Assembly (NCBI RefSeq): GCF_000300195.1
Contig: NZ_AMQH01000005.1
Span: forward strand, 186,001-250,000
Reading direction: 5' to 3'
Length of the DNA: 64,000 bases
Source of the DNA: Clostridium tunisiense TJ
Lineage (GTDB): Bacteria; Bacillota; Clostridia; Clostridiales; Clostridiaceae
The notes under the pieces were generated by a model. That model was not told the origin of the DNA and ran no database searches. It saw only the letters and a program-made list of their open reading frames with translations. This document shows, piece after piece, positions 1 to 7,362 of the stretch. The position numbers and the translations under genes were made by a program. The stretch's first letter is position 1; each line of letters opens with the position of its first letter.

Positions 1-63
1 GGATGGGAATTTAAGACTAAAATCGTTGAAATAAATATAAAAGATATTCCAGATAAACTATAG
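1..63 (+). CDS. 3' end of an unidentified gene (partial)
   Basis: An open frame enters from the left edge in frame 1 and ends at a TAG at 61-63. It gives about 20 C-terminal residues rich in Lys and Ile, ending in DIPDKL. Too little is present to name the product. A GC-richer hairpin (GGAGCT...AGCTCC, 72-104) follows and may be its terminator, although the T-run is weak. Confidence 0.4.
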   Translation, partial: GWEFKTKIVEINIKDIPDKL

Positions 64-121
64 ATTTAATTGGAGCTTAGGGCTGAATATTGCTCTTTAG
101 CTCCTTAATTTATATGAAAAT

Positions 122-162
122 GATAACAATTGATAACATGTATTTTGTTAACAATTGTTAAC
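122..162. promoter_or_regulatory. Paired palindromic operator-like sites
   Basis: GTTAACAATTGTTAAC at 147-162 is a perfect 16-bp palindrome. GATAACAATTGATAAC at 122-137 is a related, imperfect copy whose start lies 25 bp upstream. Two copies of one dyad look like sites for a dimeric repressor or activator of the operon starting at 578. The regulator is not identified. Confidence 0.4.
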
Positions 163-266
163 GTGATAAGAAATGCTAAGGTCACAAGAGTGTTAGTAAA
201 TGTTAGTATTCGTGCGTATATAGAAAAATATAAAACTTGTCAAAACTTAGCTTTAATAATTATATA

Positions 267-572
267 TTGAACTTTTTGAACGCCCTAAAAAGGAGCTATC
301 CGTCCTTTTCGACTACCTTAAAAAGAAGTATCTTGAGTTTTTTGAGTCCTTAAAAAGGATTTATTCGACACTTTTGGCACCCATAAAAAGGGCTATAGGG
401 AGATTGTGGAGTCCATAAAAATAACTATCTGCAGTTTTTGCAGTCCATAAAAAGAAGCATTGCGAGGTTTGCGAGGCCTTAAAAAGAGGAAAAGAAGTAG
501 TTCTTTGTACGAAATTCGTATGAAGCTGAAAATGTCTATACGGAGATTACGGAGTCCATAAAAAGGAGCAAT
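267..572 (+). repeat. Tandem array of eight 32-33 bp units, each with a duplicated hexamer
   Basis: Each unit reads hexamer, about 3 nt (usually TTT), the same hexamer again, then a conserved CC(A/T)TAAAAAG block and a degenerate GNAT-like tail. The second hexamers start at 276, 309, 342, 375, 407, 439, 471 and about 549. Spacing is 33 bp for the first four units, then 32 bp, and the last unit is separated by about 45 extra bp. The hexamer changes between units (TTGAAC, TTGAGT, TGCAGT, GCGAGG, ACGGAG) but is copied exactly in five of the eight units. The last unit supplies the AAGGAG ribosome binding site of the gene at 578. Spacing near three helical turns suggests protein binding on one DNA face; this is inference. 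Confidence 0.75.
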
Positions 573-577
573 TTAAA

Positions 578-880
578 ATGGTTAATAAAATAAAGTACTA
601 TTTTCAGTGCTTAGATAAAATGAAAGAGTTGCAAGGCAAGAGAGCAGTATCTACGAATAAGATTGAACAGATAAATTTGAATATAGAGATAAGAAGATTA
701 GAAAATATTTTGGTGGATTATGACTTTATAATAGATAATATTCTTAATGATGAAGAGAGAAAGTATTTATTACTCAGATATAGAAAAAACATTTCTATAA
801 AAAAGCTAGAAGCAATATTAAATAAGTCAGCTACTAGCTTACATAGGCTTGAAAATAGCATTATAACTAAGTTTAATTGA
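578..880 (+). CDS. Small sigma-region-4/ArpU-like phage-type regulator
   Basis: A 100-residue basic protein with no signal or membrane segment. The N-terminal half looks like a helical coiled coil. The C-terminal part, from about residue 57 (NDEERKYLLLRYRKN) to the end, has the layout of a sigma-70 region 4 or ArpU/RinA-type helix-turn-helix: a charged 'E..ll.lRY' helix, then IKKLEAILNKSATSLHRLENSI. It starts at ATG 578 behind AAAAAGGAGC supplied by the last repeat unit of the upstream array. It is the first gene of an operon with a sigma factor and a second ArpU-like protein. The HTH assignment is by pattern only, and the target is unknown. Confidence 0.5.
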   Translation: MVNKIKYYFQCLDKMKELQGKRAVSTNKIEQINLNIEIRRLENILVDYDFIIDNILNDEERKYLLLRYRKNISIKKLEAILNKSATSLHRLENSIITKFN

Positions 881-914
881 GGAAAGTAATAAAGCAAAAT
901 TAAGGAGAGATATT

Positions 915-1454
915 ATGACTATTTTAATACATAGAAGCACTATGAGATTTAGAAAGAATATTATTAAAGAAGGATTAACATGGAGATATAGAAGTGGAAT
1001 AGCTTCTCTTAATGATATAAAAAGTGAAAATGATGTATCTACAAATGAAATAAATTTTATCTTAAATCAATACAAGCCATACAATAAATATCCTTCAAAT
1101 CAGATAGATAGGCATAAGTGCATCTTTATGACATTAAAAGATGATAATATTCCAACTGATAACTATAGAGATTTACTTATAAGTATTGACTCTAACTTTT
1201 TAGATTACAAGAAGTTATTTGTTGCCCCCTTTATATTAGTAAATCAAATAGTGTATGGATTAATTGAGAAATATTCAGTAGATAAGCTAGACTTAATAGC
1301 AAAGCATTATTGGAATAATTGTTTTTCTTTTTCCGATTATATAAATAACCAAAAAATAATAAATAATGTATTTGAAAGAGTATATAACATTAAATATATT
1401 CCAGAGGTATTGTATATGAGTGAAATAGATCCCAATTGTTTTGAGGTGATATAG
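915..1454 (+). CDS. Unknown protein, possible ADP-ribosyltransferase-like fold
   Basis: A 179-residue soluble protein I do not recognise. It starts at ATG 915 after AAGGAGAG and ends one base before the ATG of the sigma factor, so the two are translationally linked. The beginning (IHRSTMRFRKNIIKEGL) has the 'H.(T/S)......I..eGL' shape seen in several ART-like toxins and RNA 2'-phosphotransferase relatives. The stretch RDLLISIDSNFLDYKKLFVAP resembles the 'llxIdxxxld' strand of the DarT/DUF4433 group. These are weak resemblances and no catalytic triad can be assigned. The neighbours suggest a phage-derived or regulatory role. Confidence 0.35.
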   Translation: MTILIHRSTMRFRKNIIKEGLTWRYRSGIASLNDIKSENDVSTNEINFILNQYKPYNKYPSNQIDRHKCIFMTLKDDNIPTDNYRDLLISIDSNFLDYKKLFVAPFILVNQIVYGLIEKYSVDKLDLIAKHYWNNCFSFSDYINNQKIINNVFERVYNIKYIPEVLYMSEIDPNCFEVI

Positions 1455-1455
1455 T

Positions 1456-2175
1456 ATGACCAATGAGGAATTAGTGCAATTATATCAAAATGGAGATAAA
1501 CAAGCACTAGATAAGCTTATAGAACAAAATAGAGGTATTGTAAATAAACTAGTAAATAAGTTCTATACAGAGGGTACAAACTCAATAGATAGAGAGGACT
1601 TAGAGCAAGAAGGATATATAGGTCTTATTACTGCAGCTAGTAAGTATAAATCTGATATAGAGAATCCAGCTAAGTTTATAACCTATGCAATCTATTGGAT
1701 ATATCAGAGGATTAGTAGATTTGTTAAATATAGAAGCACTAATGAAGAAACAAGCCTTAATACTCCTGTTGGGGAAAATGGAGATACAGAGCTAATGGAT
1801 TGCATAGAGGGTGTAGATTATAGCTTTGAGAATGTGGAAGAGCAGATATATAGGCAAGAGTTACGCATGGAGCTTGAGGAAGTCATGAGCAAATATAACA
1901 CATTGCAAGCAAGAAATATATTAAAGCTTCACTATGGATGGGAGAATAATAGTTGCATGACATTAAATGAGATAGGGGAAATACTAGGGGTATCTGGAGA
2001 GAGAGCAAGACAATTAAAGAGTCAAGCCTTAAGAAAGATTAGGAGCTCTCCATGGGGAAGAGAATTAGCTAGGAAGTTTTATTGTGATGAAAAAGCAATT
2101 TATAGGGATAGTATTCCAGGTACTGTAGAAAGCATTAGTTTTGCACAAAGATATTTATATAATGAGGTGGTATAG
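1456..2175 (+). CDS. RpoD-like (sigma-70 family) alternative sigma factor, phage-type
   Basis: This 239-residue sigma factor would direct RNA polymerase to a dedicated promoter set. Region 2 is clear at residues about 25-95, with DREDLEQEGYIGLITAASKY (2.2 core-binding helix) and the aromatic FITYAIYWIYQRISRFVKY (2.3/2.4). Region 4 is at about 165-200: MTLNEIGEILGVSGERARQL followed by ALRKIR, the classic RpoD-type HTH with E-R-ARQ. Region 1.1 and most of region 3 are lacking, and it is shorter than housekeeping RpoD. The last 35 residues are non-conserved. It is the third gene of the 578-2555 operon and overlaps the next gene by one base (TAGTG). A possible target is the repeat-rich region upstream; that is inference. 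Confidence 0.85.
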   Translation: MTNEELVQLYQNGDKQALDKLIEQNRGIVNKLVNKFYTEGTNSIDREDLEQEGYIGLITAASKYKSDIENPAKFITYAIYWIYQRISRFVKYRSTNEETSLNTPVGENGDTELMDCIEGVDYSFENVEEQIYRQELRMELEEVMSKYNTLQARNILKLHYGWENNSCMTLNEIGEILGVSGERARQLKSQALRKIRSSPWGRELARKFYCDEKAIYRDSIPGTVESISFAQRYLYNEVV

Positions 2176-2555
2176 TGAAACGTGAGGAAGTTATTAAATT
2201 AACTGATGAATGGCTTAAAAGTGTTCCTGATATTAAAGCTCGCATAAGGCTTATACACATAGCTATAGAGAAGGAGAACAATAGTATAGAGAACATAGAC
2301 AAGCTTCAAAATGAACGCAACAGGCTTAATAAAAGGCTATCTAACATAATAGGTGCTATAGGTGGATTAAAGGAAGACAACCAAAGGATCTTATGCTATA
2401 AATACTTTGATAAGCTCACATATAAAGTTATAGGGTTAAGGACAGGACATACTTATGATACTATTAAAAGAAGGATTGATAAGAGCTTACTTGACATTGG
2501 AAGGGTATTGTTTGGATTTGAAGATGAGTTTTGGAATGAAATATGTATTGAATGA
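2175..2555 (+). CDS. ArpU/RinA-like phage transcriptional regulator
   Basis: A 126-residue protein starting at GTG 2175, which shares its G with the upstream stop codon. Residues about 35-60 form a charged coiled coil (KLQNERNRLNKRL). The C-terminal half has a region-4-like HTH: EDNQRILCYKYFDKLTYKVIG then GHTYDTIKRRIDKSLLDIGR. This matches the pattern of ArpU/RinA/DUF1492 proteins that control late gene expression in Gram-positive phages. It is the last gene of the sigma operon, and a terminator begins directly at its stop. No phage structural genes are nearby, so this looks like a leftover or domesticated control module. Confidence 0.55.
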   Translation: MKREEVIKLTDEWLKSVPDIKARIRLIHIAIEKENNSIENIDKLQNERNRLNKRLSNIIGAIGGLKEDNQRILCYKYFDKLTYKVIGLRTGHTYDTIKRRIDKSLLDIGRVLFGFEDEFWNEICIE

Positions 2556-2582
2556 GACTAGGTAAAATTCCTAGTCTTTTTT
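2556..2582 (+). terminator. Intrinsic terminator of the sigma operon
   Basis: A perfect 7-bp stem GACTAGG/CCTAGTC with loop TAAAATT is followed by six T residues. It begins at the 2555 stop codon. Confidence 0.85.
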
Positions 2583-2659
2583 CGGTTTAGAAGGATTTTT
2601 TTTAATTGTGAAGAATATGTATTAGAAGAAATAAAAAAATATGGTTCAGTGGAGGATTT

Positions 2660-3727
2660 ATGTTAGATATACAGGTAAGGAGAATAGATAAATATTATTG
2701 TGATTTAACAGTTAATGGCATAACCGATTATAGGTGCTTTCAAAATGATAGATATTACAATGTAGATAATGATAAAGTGATACCAGAATTAATGAAAGCC
2801 AGTTTTTCAGAAATAAAAAGTTATTTTGATGATATCATATTTAAAATTGGATGTGATAACTATGATGAATTTTATGAAATAGAAGTTAGGCTTAAATTAA
2901 ATGGTGGATACAAAAGTAAGAATAAGTGCCCATACATAAGCTTTTGTTTAAGGATGGACTGGGAGCTATGGAATAAACCATGGAGTATTGCTGATTTTGC
3001 TGAATCTTTCAAGAGATATACTAAGGATTTAAATTGTAAAGAGCTTGAATACTATCAAGATGATGAAGCAGTATGTAATGGATTTGGAGTGTTATTTTAT
3101 TTAGAAGAACATGAAAATCTATTTAAAAATGAGTTTACCAAGTGTAATGAGACTTTCAAAAAAGTTTTAGATGAAGTATATTCTAAAGTTATATTAGAAG
3201 TAAATAAAAGCTCCCATACTGAAATTTTTCAATTTCCAAGTGAAATTGAGCCTATATGTAAGCAATATCTTGTATATTTTACTCAATTTCTAAAAGATAT
3301 AGGAATCGAGGCTGATTCAGAATTAAAAAATGAAAGTGGAAAGCTATTATTTTCGGTTACACCAACTGATAAAAGTGAGGGTTTAGAAAGAATAAAAGAA
3401 GCATTGAATTGTTATTTAAACCTTCCAACTTCTAAGGAATTTGAGTTATATGGAAGTAATGAAATTGCTGTTCAGCAACTACAAGCTAATATTATGCATT
3501 TAAAATCTCAGTTAATGCTTGCAAGGAGTGCTATTCAATATAAGGATATGACTATAGAATCATTACAGTTATTAAACTATAAATATAATGCCTTAATTGA
3601 ATGTGAAAATAATAGTGAGGATGAAACAAGAATTTTAAATGACATAATTACAGTTAAACCATATGAGTTTAATGGTGGAAGCATTAATTTGCCAAAATTA
3701 CTTAAGATTTTAAAAAGAAATAGATAA
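2660..3727 (+). CDS. Hypothetical protein with C-terminal coiled coil
   Basis: A 355-residue soluble protein I cannot assign. It starts at ATG 2660 after GGAGG. The first 150 residues are mixed alpha/beta, rich in Tyr, Asp and Cys. Residues about 165-260 include EIFQFPSEIEPICKQYLVYF and a helical segment. Residues about 275-310 (AVQQLQANIMHLKSQLMLAR) form a likely coiled coil. There is no signal peptide, membrane helix or recognisable catalytic motif. It stands alone between two terminators, next to a phage-like regulator operon, so it may be accessory cargo. Confidence 0.55.
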   Translation: MLDIQVRRIDKYYCDLTVNGITDYRCFQNDRYYNVDNDKVIPELMKASFSEIKSYFDDIIFKIGCDNYDEFYEIEVRLKLNGGYKSKNKCPYISFCLRMDWELWNKPWSIADFAESFKRYTKDLNCKELEYYQDDEAVCNGFGVLFYLEEHENLFKNEFTKCNETFKKVLDEVYSKVILEVNKSSHTEIFQFPSEIEPICKQYLVYFTQFLKDIGIEADSELKNESGKLLFSVTPTDKSEGLERIKEALNCYLNLPTSKEFELYGSNEIAVQQLQANIMHLKSQLMLARSAIQYKDMTIESLQLLNYKYNALIECENNSEDETRILNDIITVKPYEFNGGSINLPKLLKILKRNR

Positions 3728-3780
3728 GTACTAACATATAAATCAATCTTTCTAGTTTTCAACAATTACATTTTAACACA

Positions 3781-3812
3781 AAAAAGTATCTGTTAAATGC
3801 AGATACTTTTTT
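3781..3812. terminator. Intrinsic terminator after the 2660-3727 gene
   Basis: The stem AAAAGTATCTG/CAGATACTTTT (11 bp, perfect) with loop TTAAATG ends in a T-run. Its A-rich left flank could let it work in both directions. Confidence 0.85.
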
Positions 3813-3861
3813 ATTTAAAGGATTTTGAGACTTAATGCAGAAATATACGTTGGAGGGGGAT

Positions 3862-4974
3862 GTGGAACATATGAAAATAAAAAATGGTAACAAATTTAAA
3901 ATAAATATAAGTGAAATCCTTTTTTTTATATCATTTACTGTATTAGTAGGAGCAACAATTTACTTTATAAGTAAAGGGTTGAATTCAACAGATATTAAAA
4001 TGGAGGTTACAAATACATATTCTGTAGATCAAGCAAATGCAATTAAAGCGATGGCGGATAGTACTGTGGGAAGAATTAATAATACTGTTGCTGTAAGTGC
4101 AATATTTTTTACAATAGTTGTGACTTCGATTTCTGTGTTTCAATATATGAAAACAAAAGATATAGATAAAATAAAAGAGGAACTAATAAAAGAAATGGAT
4201 AAAAATCACAGGCTAATTAGATTAAAAACAAATAAAAGTAGTAAAAAGCTTGATGAAATTGAAACAGAGTATAGTGAAAAATTTAAGATACTACAAAAGG
4301 ACTATACAAGGAAAAATAATGAAATTAACAATATGATGCGAGAACTAGAAGGGAAAATAAGGACGCTCGATTTGAAAAGTATTGAGTTAGATATAGATAC
4401 AACTTATATAAAAATACGAGAGCTTAAAGGAAGAAACCAAATTCCTGTTACTGATGTAATTAATAGTTATGAAAAAATTAAAAGTTTGTGTGAGGAGCAT
4501 ACGAATATAAAATCTGAGGAGTTTCTATCAGAGATTTACAGGGGCTATGCTGAATATCGTTTACTTAGTATTGGTAATCTTTGCGATTACGATTATGTTA
4601 AAAATATGCTAGAAAAGTCCATAGAATTAACTGATAGTCCGATAAATGAAGATTTCTCGTATAGAATTTTGTTAATGTTAGAGAAAACTTTTCATAATAA
4701 TTTAGAAAATGAGATTTATTATCTTAAGAAGATAGTAGAAGATAGTTACTATGATTTAGATATTTGTTTAGAACTGGCTGTAGCGTTAGATAGAAGAAAC
4801 AACGAAGGCGACTTAGATGAATGTATTGAGTTATTAAAAACAAATATTAGAATCCATGGCATAAAAGCTAAGGTGGAAATAGTTAAAAAAGCAAATGATA
4901 ATCAGTTTAGAAATTTAAAAAACTCAAATTTAGCAGAAGAAGCACATAAAATACTAAATATTGATAATGAATAG
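3862..4974 (+). CDS. Unknown membrane-anchored coiled-coil/helical-repeat protein
   Basis: A protein of about 370 residues. I place the start at GTG 3862, just after GGAGGGGG; ATG 3871 is also possible, while ATG 3835 lacks a ribosome site. Two membrane helices lie near the N-terminus (EILFFISFTVLVGATIYFIS and TVAVSAIFFTIVVTSISVF). They are separated by about 35 residues, giving a hairpin with the bulk on one side, probably cytoplasmic. Next is a long charged coiled coil (about residues 100-180, KSSKKLDEIETEYSEKFK). The C-terminus is helical and TPR-like with LLSIGNLCDYD and DECIELLKTNIR stretches. Family and function are unknown. Confidence 0.55.
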   Translation: MEHMKIKNGNKFKINISEILFFISFTVLVGATIYFISKGLNSTDIKMEVTNTYSVDQANAIKAMADSTVGRINNTVAVSAIFFTIVVTSISVFQYMKTKDIDKIKEELIKEMDKNHRLIRLKTNKSSKKLDEIETEYSEKFKILQKDYTRKNNEINNMMRELEGKIRTLDLKSIELDIDTTYIKIRELKGRNQIPVTDVINSYEKIKSLCEEHTNIKSEEFLSEIYRGYAEYRLLSIGNLCDYDYVKNMLEKSIELTDSPINEDFSYRILLMLEKTFHNNLENEIYYLKKIVEDSYYDLDICLELAVALDRRNNEGDLDECIELLKTNIRIHGIKAKVEIVKKANDNQFRNLKNSNLAEEAHKILNIDNE

Positions 4975-5130
4975 CTAATCAGTAGTAGTAATACTACTAA
5001 TCTGCTACCAATGATTAAAGCTAGTATATACTTAATAATGGTTTAAGATAACTTGCTTTAATAAAAAAGTTTCTTCTAACCATTGAAAATAAAGAGTTAC
5101 AATGCTTTGTTATGATAGGACAAGTCATAA

Positions 5131-5193
5131 CATACCTTCTATCAGAAACAAACGGCACATGTTGAATGTGTGGCATTGATAGAGAAAAAATAG
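5131..5193 (+). pseudogene. Fragment resembling the C-terminus of an RlmD-type rRNA uracil methyltransferase
   Basis: In frame from 5131 the sequence reads HTFYQKQTAHVECVALIEKK and then TAG at 5191. The block TxHVECVxLIxKK-stop matches the usual last residues of RlmD/RumA-type 23S rRNA (uracil-5) methyltransferases, as I recall the family. There is no upstream body of the gene. A second, diverged copy lies at 17272-17316, and similarity continues past the stop in both. I treat it as debris; the family assignment is tentative. Confidence 0.35.
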
Positions 5194-5240
5194 ACTGATA
5201 TTAATGTTTTCACGGTTTTAAGTGAATATTGAAGTGTATT

Positions 5241-5266
5241 TCCCTCAGACTAGGCGGTTTGAGGGA
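5241..5266. terminator. Hairpin, possible terminator
   Basis: A stem TCCCTCA/TGAGGGA with a 12-nt loop is followed by ATTTTGATTTT. The T-run is interrupted, so termination is plausible but unproven. Confidence 0.45.
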
Positions 5267-5531
5267 ATTTTGATTTTGGACTATCCTTTGTACAGAACTA
5301 AGGATATTTACGTTAAAATTTGAGTTTTACAGGTTTGTTTAAATGAAAGTTGCTAAAACATTAATTGTAATGGTAATTATCTAATTCATTAAAAATAATG
5401 GAGAATTTGGTGAATTTAAGTGGGTGGTACGTAATCCAAAAGAATCACATCTATATTGGCCAAGCATATAATATATTAAACAATAACAATCAAATAATAA
5501 TTCACATTCAATAAAAGCGAGGTTACAAGGT

Positions 5532-6230
5532 ATGTTTGCACCATTTTTAATTTGCTTTAGGGAAGGTATAGAAATATTCTTAGTTATAATTCCCCTTGTG
5601 GTGTATTTTAATAAAAATAAACTATATAATATGACGAAAAGTGTGTTTGTAGGAGGGGCCTTGGGTGCATTCTTTGCAGCTGTAATTGCCAGTGTAATAT
5701 TCTCACAGGTTGCTCTATTAAATGGTCCTGCAGGGGAGTTATTTGACGGTTTACTTGGAATTGTACTAGCTGCATTGGTATTGTACAGTGTGGTGCTTTT
5801 AAGAAAAAGTAAGACTTTTAATACCAATCCTGACGAAAAATTTATATCTTTAAGCCGCAAAGGAGTATCTATCATCGCAGGAATTACGATTTTTAGAGAG
5901 ATGCTTGAAGCTACGTTATTCATTTTAACAAGCTCTAGCACTTCACCTATTATAGTAGCAGGTATGTCTATATTAGGTTTGATCACTGCAGCGTTATTTG
6001 TATATTTAGTATCGAAAGGAATATCTAATTTAAATATAGGAGTTGTATTTTATATTCTCAATTTATTTCTAGTTGGACTTGGCGCATACTATTTTGGTGA
6101 TGGACTAGAGGTTTTGTTTAGTAGTTATATCCCTGGAATTTTCACAATCGGTATACTTGTATATGCTATACCTAGCTATATAATTATAGTGAAAAAAGAT
6201 TTAAAAAAGCTTATGAATCGTATCAAGTAG
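5532..6230 (+). CDS. FTR1/EfeU-family iron permease
   Basis: A 232-residue polytopic membrane protein of the oxidase-dependent iron transporter family (FTR1, EfeU). The two diagnostic REXXE motifs are present: REGIE in the first helix (about residue 10) and REMLE (about residue 123), both in hydrophobic segments where they bind iron. Seven membrane helices are likely. It starts at ATG 5532 (MFAPFLICFREGIE). The length is a little short of the usual 260-280. No EfeO/EfeB-type partner is adjacent, so iron delivery must use other proteins or the substrate differs. Divalent lead or manganese relatives exist. A terminator follows. Confidence 0.85.
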   Translation: MFAPFLICFREGIEIFLVIIPLVVYFNKNKLYNMTKSVFVGGALGAFFAAVIASVIFSQVALLNGPAGELFDGLLGIVLAALVLYSVVLLRKSKTFNTNPDEKFISLSRKGVSIIAGITIFREMLEATLFILTSSSTSPIIVAGMSILGLITAALFVYLVSKGISNLNIGVVFYILNLFLVGLGAYYFGDGLEVLFSSYIPGIFTIGILVYAIPSYIIIVKKDLKKLMNRIK

Positions 6231-6276
6231 AAATGTATCAGTTGTGTAAAATGAATATAAATCTATCATATTACTG

Positions 6277-6310
6277 GACAAGCAGTTTCTGACACTGTTT
6301 GTCTTTTTTT
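6277..6310 (+). terminator. Terminator of the iron permease gene
   Basis: A stem GACAAGCAGT/ACTGTTTGTC (one mismatch) with a 7-nt loop is followed by seven T residues. Confidence 0.8.
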
Positions 6311-6317
6311 GTGTAAC

Positions 6318-6436
6318 GAATACCACGGCCTAGGCCCGTGGTTCTAAAAAGCTTTTAGTTATGAGCAGAAAAAATAAACCTCCTTTGCTAAAATAGATAC
6401 AGGTTCGCCAACCGCATCAATAACGAAGGAGCTTAT
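6318..6436. repeat. Decayed mobile-element-like sequence: hairpins plus dispersed inverted repeat, copy A
   Basis: This stretch has a GC-rich hairpin CCACGG/CCGTGG (6323-6341), unusual for this genome and like the terminal hairpins of IS200/IS605 elements. A dyad CTAAAAAGCTTTTAG (6344-6358) follows. Then comes ACCTCCTTTG (6378-6387) facing AAGGAG (6426-6431) around a core GCCAACCGCATCA. The core and arms recur at 38553-38606. No transposase is present. Confidence 0.5.
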
Positions 6437-6570
6437 CCAGTATGGATAGTCAAAGTTTAGTCCATTACTTTTTTGGAATTATATAATAACACTATTTGTG
6501 TTTAATAATGTTGACAAAAATAATAAACAAATATAGAATATGTTTATGTTAAATATAAACAAAAGGAGTC

Positions 6571-7323
6571 ATGAGTATGGAGATTGATAACCTTTCAGTA
6601 GAAGAACTTAAGAAGGGGTATAGATTTGATATAGAAGATAATTCCTATATTTGCAACACTTGTGGAGAGGTATTTGAAGTAGGAGAAATTTTTTCTTTTA
6701 ATGGTAGATTTTTTGAAGCATCTCGCGCTGTTAAAATACATATTGATATGGAACATGGAGATAATTTAAGGAATTTGCTTTATACAGAGTCAAAATACAA
6801 TACCCTTACAAGTAATCAGAAAGAACTATTAGCTTTGATGTATTCGGAAGTATCAGATAAAGAAATTGCAAAACTGTTAGGCAACTCTCCTTCAACAGTA
6901 AGACATCAAAGGTTTATGTTTCGTGAAAAGGCGAAACAGGCAAAGCTATATTTAGCTATCTATGAAAAAGTAATGGAAAAAGGAGCATGGACCGATGAGG
7001 TAATCATACCTATTCATAGTAATGCAACTATGGTTGATCATCGTTATGTTATTACTGAAAAAGAAAAACAGGAAATATTAAAAACTTCATTTGAAAATTT
7101 ATCCCCTTTAAGATTAAAAATATTTCCTAAAAAAGAAAAGAAAAAGGTTGTTGTTTTGACAAAAATATCTCAGCAGTTGGAGCGTGGAAAACGCTATACT
7201 GAAAAAGAGTTAAATGAAATATTAAATGAGATTTATGACGATTATGCGGTGATTAGACGGTACTTGGTTGATTATGGATATGTACAAAGAACTAAGGATT
7301 GCAAAGAATACTGGTTGAGATAA
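6571..7323 (+). CDS. LuxR-type HTH / DUF2087 transcriptional regulator
   Basis: A 250-residue cytoplasmic DNA-binding protein. Residues about 24-65 hold a CNTCGEVFE element and a later H.D..H, suggesting a small metal-binding region. Residues about 80-125 (SNQKELLALMYSEVSDKEIA, then TVRHQRFMFREKAK) are a LuxR/FixJ-type HTH. The last 80 residues (LKIFPKKEKKKVVVLTKI... to YLVDYGYVQRTKDCKEYWL) match DUF2087. It starts at ATG 6571 after AAAGGAG. The next gene, 40 bp downstream, is a GIY-YIG-like protein; this pairing is familiar in clostridia. The ligand and targets are unknown. Confidence 0.8.
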   Translation: MSMEIDNLSVEELKKGYRFDIEDNSYICNTCGEVFEVGEIFSFNGRFFEASRAVKIHIDMEHGDNLRNLLYTESKYNTLTSNQKELLALMYSEVSDKEIAKLLGNSPSTVRHQRFMFREKAKQAKLYLAIYEKVMEKGAWTDEVIIPIHSNATMVDHRYVITEKEKQEILKTSFENLSPLRLKIFPKKEKKKVVVLTKISQQLERGKRYTEKELNEILNEIYDDYAVIRRYLVDYGYVQRTKDCKEYWLR

Positions 7324-7362
7324 AAAAGTATATTAAAAGTTGAAGGAAAAGAGGTATCATTT

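Larger units (their letters stand above)
64..577. other. Regulatory intergenic region ahead of the sigma-factor operon
   Basis: This 514-bp non-coding stretch holds a terminator-like hairpin near 72-104, two AT-rich 16-bp dyads at 122-162, and a tandem repeat array at 267-572. It also has a perfect short palindrome, TACGAAATTCGTA, at 508-520. I see no open frame of useful length. Confidence 0.6.
4975..5531. other. Intergenic region with hairpins and gene debris
   Basis: This 557-bp stretch holds a short dyad (GTTATGA...TCATAAC, 5109-5131), a decayed coding fragment (5131-5193) and a hairpin at 5241-5266. The AT-rich sequence before the iron permease includes TAATGGTAATTATCTAAT near 5368. That sequence loosely resembles a Fur box but is too degenerate to call. 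Confidence 0.5.

Noticed and set aside
267..572. CRISPR array
   Set aside because: The conserved part is only about 10-12 bp, the variable parts are internally duplicated hexamers rather than 30-bp spacers, and no cas genes are present.
5360..5395. Fur box upstream of the iron permease
   Set aside because: TAATGGTAATTATCTAAT-type sequence is too far from the GATAATNATTATC consensus in an AT-rich background.
5381..5986. Minus-strand frame of 201 codons
   Set aside because: It lies opposite the iron permease gene, lacks a ribosome site and has composition typical of an antisense shadow.
6323..6341. Intact IS200/IS605 insertion
   Set aside because: Only a terminal-type hairpin is seen; no tnpA or tnpB coding sequence is present.
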